NCBI GenBank assembly: GCA_029582155.1
Contig: CM055899.1
Span: forward strand, 52,782,520-52,846,519
Direction of reading: 5' to 3'
Length of the DNA stretch: 64,000 nt
DNA from: Panopea generosa
Taxonomy: Eukaryota > Mollusca > Bivalvia > Adapedonta > Hiatellidae
The notes below the pieces were generated by a model, which was not told the DNA's origin, ran no database searches, and was given only the letters and a program-made list of their open reading frames with translations. This document shows, one piece after another, positions 57,520 through 64,000 of the stretch (position 1 is its first letter; the number at the start of each line of letters is the position of its first letter). The position numbers and the translations under genes were made by a program.

Positions 57520-58790
57520 ACACACCAACATGCTCTACTGACTCGTAGTGGCCACAGCACTTTTTGAAATTCCACAATATTTACCCTCTTTGTGGGGGAC
57601 ATCTTAACTTATGGATAAATACCCCCACCACACCCATACTGAACAAAAACTTAATTGCTATGAAAAGAAAATACTTTAAATTCCCATACCATTCATCTGT
57701 AAAAAAATATAGTCCCCTGTACAGAACCCTTATACAACCCAGCCCCTTATTTTCTTTATTCACCCATTCTTAGAGATTTGTTATGAGCAGAAAGGATTCA
57801 AATTTTAAAAAGAAGTTTTTTTGTACATATGGATGCAAAATGAAATAATTCAGTTTTCCCTATAAAATTCCTATGTAAAAGTCACATTACAAGGCTGCAA
57901 TATATTCAAGCCCCTTGATATGCAGAATCCTCAATCCTTGCTGATGTATGGGCAAAAACAAATAAGAATTTTCCATTTTCCCATAGTATTCCTATGTAAA
58001 ACTCAAAGACCCTTACAGGGCCTCCATACATCCCAGTGTCCCTTGATTTGTACAAACTTAGATTTCTTAATCATAGGGATAATTTATATCAAATATGAAC
58101 AAATTTGACTGACCGGTTGTTGAAAATAAGATTTATGACAATGTTCAATTTTAATCATTTTGTGTCCCCACCTGGCCCCTTTTAGAAAAACAATCCTTCG
58201 TATCGAACAAAATCATATTTGTTACGACTAGAAGTTGCTTCAAAACTCGAACTGAATAAAAAAAAAGTCATAAATGAATGATAAAAAAGAGAATTTTTCG
58301 TTTTCCAATAGTATTCCTACCTGTATATAAAACTCAGTCACCTTACAGGGCCCTATAAATAAAAGACCCTTGATTTGTACACATTTTAAACACATACTCA
58401 TTGGGATAATCCATATCAAATATGAACAAATTTGACTGACCAGTTTTTTTTTCTGTTTTAACCCTTTTTTGACCCACACTGACCCCTTATGGAAAGTCAA
58501 TTCTCCTTATTGAACCAAATCTTTCCTATGACTAGATGATACTTCAGAACTCCAACTGAATAATATTTTTGCCTAAATAGATGAAAAAATAGAGAATTTT
58601 CTGTTTTCCCATAGTATTCCTATGTAAAATTCTAAGTCCCCTTACAGGGCCTCTATAAATTTTAGCCCCTAAATTCTTATCTGTAACCAAACACCCACAC
58701 ATAGGGATAATTTATGCAAAATATGAACAAATCTGACATACAGGTTCTTACCGAATTTGTACCCTTTTGGGGCCCCTCCTGACCCCTTTA
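57520..58790. repeat. Dispersed repeat with internal tandem modules
   Basis: The start matches 13540-13690. The module TTTTCCCATAGTATTCCTATGTAAAA with CCTTACAGGGCC recurs near 57860, 57975, 58300 and 58605. Short ORFs here are composed of these phrases. Confidence 0.6.
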
Positions 58791-59990
58791 GACAGTGGAA
58801 CCCATTGATTTTTACAAATCTGAACCTCCTTCTCCAAACAATGTTTCTGTGAAGATAAAGGCAAAATCATTTCCATTTTAAAAAAAAAAAAATTATTATA
58901 ATCACATAACTATGTACCCTAATTGAACCCTCGGGGCAGGGTAATTTTTAACCCCAGGGGCACCATTTGAGCAATATAACAAAACTATAGTTGGTTATCA
59001 TTACTACATAAATATTTTTAAAATCTGTTGGGCCGTTCATGAGAAGAAGATTTTTTAAGTTTTGGACTATTTTTAGTAACGATGGCCATCTTGAATTTCA
59101 AATGAAAAAAAATAATCTTCTGATAGTCTCCTATGCAATAGGAACATCCATGTGACGTTTCAGATTAATTGGCCTTGTGGTTTCAGAGAAAGTGCTGCTA
59201 ACACACTTCAGAGACGACGGACCATCGCATAAGCACTTCTAGACTTTGGCCAGTAGAGCTAAAAATTGATCACTAACTTCAATATGTGGTGCAGGCGCTT
59301 CACGTGGTGTACTCAGTTAGTTACTCAACTGAGTAACATTTGAAATCAAAGCCTAAATAAACAAAGAGGCTAAAGGGTAAACAGACGATAGAACCAATGA
59401 AAATAACAGGAAGGAAATAGGGTGGAGGTTATACCATCCAATGAAGCATAAAAATTTGAAAAGTCATCAGAAGCCACCAATTTAACTGATCAATAGTAGG
59501 GGCATTCATGTTGACAGACACATTCCTAATTTATAAATAGGGTTTACTAATCAATAGTGGGGGGCATTCATGTCGACAGACACATTCCTAATTTATAAAT
59601 GGGATTTAAAGAGACACGCAGTAATGCTGAAATCAAATTTTACTTCTTTTCACAAACAAATCTTCACATTATTTAATAAAAATCAATCTAGTTTTGAGTA
59701 AAAAATTTTTAAAAAATACAAGTTGAAAATTTCATGATTTCTACCATACAAATTAACACTGACAAAATTTTATTTATTTGGAATTTTTTGTCACGGTCGA
59801 CCTTGAATCTTGTGAAATAGGACGTTTTTCAATAATTTGTGCTCATTTTTTTAATAGAAACACAATTACATCCTGGGGGAGTTAATTTTCATGGTCACAA
59901 CATGCAAACACACTTTTCGACAGTACTAGTTTGTGAAAGTGTATCAAAAAGGCAGGGTGTCCCTTTGACTCCATTTTCAGTACATAGGTC
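58791..59990. other. Repeat-like, mostly unassigned
   Basis: 58960-59260 (GGTTATCATTACTACATAAA, GGCCGTTCATGAGAAGAAG, GACGACGGACCATCGCATAAG) is a familiar type of molluscan intergenic repeat. 59485-59610 is a 2-copy duplication of about 85 bp around GACAGACACATTCCTAATTT. Nothing else supported. Confidence 0.4.
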
Positions 59991-59991
59991 A

Positions 59992-60321
59992 AGGGCGTAG
60001 CTTGGCTTAAAACGATGTGTAGGCACAGTCCGAGTGAAGCTCCTCGAAACAAAAATTCAGCTATACTATTGTAGTTGTGTCGGTGTGTTTTGACATATAT
60101 TTCTTATTTTTAGGACCCTGGTTATCCTTAAAATTAACATTGAAGTCACTGTTTTATAACCAAATAAACGTCATGTTTTAAGGTTTGTTCACTTCAATAA
60201 AGGAAAAAATGAAGTAGCATAGGGATAGATTTTATTGCATATTTTGGCATTTTTATTTTTTTGATTTCTCAGAAAAAAGTGTAGGCACATGCCTACAGTG
60301 CCTACACGAAGGAACGCCACT
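59992..60321. mobile_element. Short TIR element, hAT-like ends
   Basis: Left CAAGGGCGTAGCTTGGC, right GAAGGAACGCCACTG; the ends are imperfect inverted copies, and GTGTAGGCAC occurs near both. No coding sequence. Confidence 0.4.
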
Positions 60322-60704
60322 GTAGGTCATACAACATGTAAAAATGATGAGAGTTTTCTGATTTCATGACGAGGTGGAATAAACCAGTGATTTTTCATTG
60401 ATATTTTATATACTTGCATCTTGAGAAATGTGTGACACCCCATCCCTCTGATACAACCAGGCAATTATCAGTGTTCAGTCACCAAACGTTTAATTTGTTT
60501 ACATGAAATTTTATACTCACCCTTAACGGATAGAATATGACTTCGCAATGAACGCAACGTGGCAATGTACAATTTATGGGCAGAGATTGCCTCTGAAAAT
60601 AAACGTACACATGGACTTGGCACCTGTTATGTACTAGATCCAGTTAATGCTTGAAGACTGAAACTCTCACCAGTTTTGCAACATGTTATATTTGATCAGT
60701 GGTA

Positions 60705-60850
60705 AAGAAAGTCCACAAAATGAATCTTAGTGGAACCACTGTCCTTGTACAAGTAACTGGCAAACTTTCTCACAGTCTGGACTGAGCTGGATTTGAGACA
60801 AATGTGATGTGGAGACAGAGCACTAGACCACTCCGCCCAGGACGACCCTT
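60705..60850 (-). mobile_element. SINE family B fragment
   Basis: CAAGTAACTGGCAAACTTTCTCACA and CACTCCGCCCAGGACGACCC match the body and head end of the SINE at 10548-10745 in order. Confidence 0.5.
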
Positions 60851-61480
60851 TCATATCAGTGAAAATTTTTAAAAAAATCATTACAATGTCATGTTTTGTA
60901 ATATATTCACTGTATCTTTGTTTCAACTCGGCAATTTCTCCACTGCATGTTCAAATTTTGATCGACATTTAAAATGATTGCATAATTTGATATTGTGCGC
61001 ACTCCCAGGATTTATTTGGTTTTTACACATTAGCCATATAACCATATTATGCACAAATTCTTGAACTGGTGAAATCAAAGTGGGGCAGCACCCACACTTG
61101 GAGGTCAAACATATAAAATGACCTTATTCATAAACATAATCATAGAAAGTTGCATTCATGTCAGAACTTTGAAATGACCATGACATCACACTGTTAGTAT
61201 ATAAATAGTACCAGTAATATTCATGACCAATCTGTAACTTTGTCATTCATGCCAAAATATAAAATAACAAAGATCACCACAACAGTATGTGTCATGTGCA
61301 ATACCCAGGTCCACAGCTCAAAGGTCAAGGTCATGATTTTTAATACTATTTCTTAACATATTTACATTCACAGACCACTCCAGGGGCATTTTTCACTTAC
61401 TAGTGAAATTCATTGTAAATATTTTGTATATTGCCTCAAAGATATTTTTACAGGGCAGAAAAAAATCCACACAATTAACT
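60851..61480. other. Unassigned, with a short dispersed-repeat fragment
   Basis: 61280-61400 carries ACCCAGGTCCACAGCTCAAA and GGTCAAGGTCATG, related to 47850. Otherwise nothing supported. Confidence 0.4.
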
Positions 61481-61673
61481 GCAAAAAAACACTTTTATTA
61501 TAAATTATTGCAAACAAAATTAAATAAAACTGATCTCATCACTTCTACAATACAATATTGCTGAGTGTTGTATACTTTTAACTAAACCACAAGATCACTG
61601 CTTCTCTACAAGTAAATAGCCTAATAAAAACTAAGAAAACATTTAACAAATTTTTGTCATTATTGTCAAGTTC

Positions 61674-61679
61674 TTTATT
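61674..61679 (-). terminator. Polyadenylation signal of COQ5
   Basis: TTTATT on the plus strand is AATAAA on the minus strand, 135 bases past the COQ5 stop. A second candidate is at 61494-61499. Confidence 0.5.
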
Positions 61680-61814
61680 ATCAACATGTGACCTCCATCT
61701 TTAACAACAACCAGTAAGCTTACTTCAATAAGATCACTATTGAACTTTCATTTCTATTTAAAACAACATCATGCCAGCATGGTTTCTCAATGATTAAAAC
61801 TGTGTATGGTTGCT

Positions 61815-61916
61815 CTACAACTTGAAACCGGAGTGTATGGCAACCATTCCAAATGTCAAGTTCTCATATGTCACTGCTTTGAATCCACATGACTCAATCA
61901 GCTGCTTGAAGTCTTC
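61815..61916 (-). CDS. COQ5: COQ5 last coding exon (ubiquinone C-methyltransferase)
   Basis: On the minus strand a TTGTATTTTTCAG acceptor is followed by 33 codons and a TAG. The peptide begins E-D-F-K-Q-L-I-E-S-C-G-F-K-A-V-T-Y-E and ends G-M-V-A-I-H-S-G-F-K-L, which matches the C-terminus of mitochondrial COQ5, known for its terminal A-I-H-S-G-F-K. COQ5 is the S-adenosylmethionine-dependent class I methyltransferase that adds the C-methyl group of the ubiquinone ring, acting in the matrix-side COQ complex of the inner membrane. The SAM-binding Rossmann motifs are in earlier exons beyond the right edge. The exon enters in phase 0. The intron next to it, at least 2 kb, is filled by the 25-bp minisatellite. 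Confidence 0.92.
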   Translation of the reverse strand, partial: EDFKQLIESCGFKAVTYENLTFGMVAIHSGFKL

Positions 61917-62024
61917 CTGAAAAATACAAGAAAAGATCTGTCTTCATATAATTCATGCTTATCAAATATCATACACAGATGTAGTATTTTTGTCAGCTGG
62001 GGTTCTGTAATTTCAACATTTGAC

Positions 62025-64000
62025 AGACTACCTGAACAACATTTGACAGACTACTTGACATACATTTGACAGAGATTACCTGGACAACATTTCGCAGAGA
62101 ATACCTGAATAACTTTTGGCAAAGACTACCCAACCAACATTTGACAGACTACTTGACCTACATTTGACAGAGATTACCAGGACAACATTTGGCAGTTTAC
62201 CCAACCAACATTTGACAGAGATTACCTCAGCAGAAGTTGGTAGAGACTACCTGATCAACATCTGGCAGATACTATCTGAACAACATTTGGTTGAGACTAC
62301 CTGAACACCATTTGGCAGAGACTACCTGAACACCATTTGGCAGAGACTACTAGACCAACATTTAATGGAGACTACTGGAAAACATTAGTAAATACTACAT
62401 GAACACCATTTGGCAGAGACTTCCAGACCAACATTTGACAGAGACTACTGAAAAACATCAGGCAAAGACATGGACACCATATGGCAGATACCTCCGTACC
62501 AACATTTGGCAGAGAATAAATGAACAACATTTGCTGGAGACTACCCAGACAACATTTGATAGAGACTTACATACCAACATTTCACATGAACACTGTTTGG
62601 CAGAGACTTCAAGAAAAACATTTGACAGAAACTACATGGACAACATTTAATAGAGACTATCAAAACAACATTTGGCAGAGACCACCTGAACAATATTTGA
62701 CAGATTATCTAACCTATATTTGATAGAGATTATCTGGACAACATTTTGCAGAGACCACCTGAACAATATTTGACAGATTATCTAACCTATATTTGATAGA
62801 GATTATCTGGACAACATTTTGCAGAGACTACCTGAACAACATTTGGAAGAGATTACCCAAATAACAATTAATAGAGATTCCATGAACAACAACTGGTAGA
62901 GACTACCCAAACAACATTTAGAAGAGACCACCTGAACAACATTTGGTAGAGATTACCTAACAACATTTGGTAGAGACTACCTGAACAGGCAATTGGTAGA
63001 GTCTACTCAAACAATAATTGGTCATGATTCCCTGAACAACATATGGTAGAGACTACCCAAACAACATTTGGTTGAGACTACCCAAACAACAATCAGTAGA
63101 GATTCCCTGAACAACAATTGGTAGAGACTACCCAAACCACACTTGGTAGAGACTACCCAAACTGCATTTGGTAGAGACTACCCAAACCACATTTGGTAGA
63201 GACTACCCAAACCACACTTGGTAGAGACTACCCAAACAACATTTGGTAGAGACTACCCAAACTGCATTTGGTAGAGACTACCCAAACCACACTTGGTAGA
63301 GACTACCCAAACAACATTTGGTAGAGACTACCCAAACTGCATTTGGTAGAGACTACCCAAACCACACTTGGTAGAGACTACCCAAACAACATTTGGTAGA
63401 GACTACCCAAACTGCATTTGGTAGAGACTACCCAAACCACATTTGGTAGAGACTACCCAAACAACATTTGGTACAGACTACCCAAACAATAATTAGTAGA
63501 GATTCCCTGAACAACATTTGGTAGAGACAACCTGAAAAAAATTTGGTAGAGACCACCCAAACAACATTTGGCAGAGACCACCTGAACAACAGTTGGTAGA
63601 GACTTCCCAAACAAAATTTGGAAGAGACCACCTGGACAACATTTGTCAGAGAATACCCAAACAACATTTGGTAGAGACCACCTGAACAACATTTTGTAGA
63701 GACCACCTGAACAACATTTTGAAGAGAAAACCCAAACAACATTTTGGTAAAGACCACCTGAACAACACTTTGTTGAGACCACATGAACAATATTTGGTAG
63801 AGACCACCCAAACAACATTTGGCAAAGACCACCTGAACAACATTTGGTAGAGACCACTTGGACAACATTTACCAGAGACCACCTGAACAACATTTGGAAG
63901 AGATTACCCAAACAACATTTGGTAAAGACTACCCAAACAACATTAGTCAGAGAATACCCAAACAACATTTGGTAGAGACCACTTAAATAACATTTGGTAG
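62025..64000. repeat. 25-bp minisatellite in the last COQ5 intron
   Basis: Unit ACATTTGGTAGAGACTACCC plus AAACA. The first kilobase is diverged (GACAGACTACTTGAC, GGCAGAGACTACCTGAAC); 63120-63440 is homogeneous and shows a 75-bp higher-order unit of three types (CACACTTGG, CAACATTTGG, CTGCATTTGG). The array reaches the end of the window. Minus-strand frames of 146 and 171 codons cycle through three frames of the unit and are not genes. Confidence 0.95.

Noticed and set aside
63428..63968. 146- and 171-codon minus-strand ORFs rich in Cys, Val, Trp
   Set aside because: Read-through of the 25-bp minisatellite in all three frames; lies in the COQ5 intron.

Overview
The window looks like AT-rich nuclear DNA from a marine mollusc, most likely a bivalve. 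The grounds are spliceosomal introns, two recognisable eukaryotic housekeeping genes, many tRNA-derived SINEs, decayed LINEs, small terminal-inverted-repeat (TIR) elements, and very extensive tandem repeats. Protein-coding sequence is a small fraction of the 64 kb. The species assignment is inference.

Recognisable genes. (1) Dynein light chain LC8 (DYNLL1 type) is complete on the + strand at 49232-49504, with a probable untranslated first exon ending at 48505. (2) The last coding exon of COQ5, the ubiquinone-biosynthesis C-methyltransferase, is on the - strand at 61815-61916; the rest of that gene lies beyond the right edge. The two genes converge tail to tail, the same neighbours and orientation I recall at human 12q24.31. 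(3) A three-exon + strand gene that I do not recognise (20070-20198, 21513-21668, 33214-33465) has a TATA/CRE/E2F-like promoter, consensus splice sites, all-phase-0 joins and a predicted product of 178 residues. A decayed tandem copy of its last exon follows it. (4) Two weaker, unidentified coding candidates sit at the left edge, one on each strand.

Layout. 1-8.5 kb: unknown ORFs, dispersed repeats and a decayed LINE. 8.5-20 kb: a PIF/Harbinger-like element, SINEs, a 90-bp satellite and a long fold-back element. 20-33.5 kb: the unknown gene, whose 11.5-kb intron 2 holds at least six tandem-repeat families, an L1/Tx1-like LINE fragment and three SINEs. 34.35-34.85 kb: a strongly diverged fragment of 18S rDNA. 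35-42.5 kb: three unrelated satellites back to back (30/27 bp, 263 bp, about 77/65 bp). 42.9-46.5 kb: a CAGGGCT-ended transposon and a structure with inverted minisatellite arms. 48.4-49.9 kb: LC8. 50-56.5 kb: a 97-bp satellite and the 62-bp satellite it derives from, interrupted by a second copy of the CAGGGCT transposon. 57-61.4 kb: dispersed repeats. 61.5-64 kb: the COQ5 3' end and a 25-bp minisatellite that fills its last intron and runs off the window.

The genes do not form an operon or pathway. What stands out is the unknown gene, the rDNA fragment beside it, the apparently ancient LC8-COQ5 pairing, and how closely the birth, higher-order growth and interruption of satellites can be followed in one segment. 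All family assignments were made by reading the sequence; no search was run.
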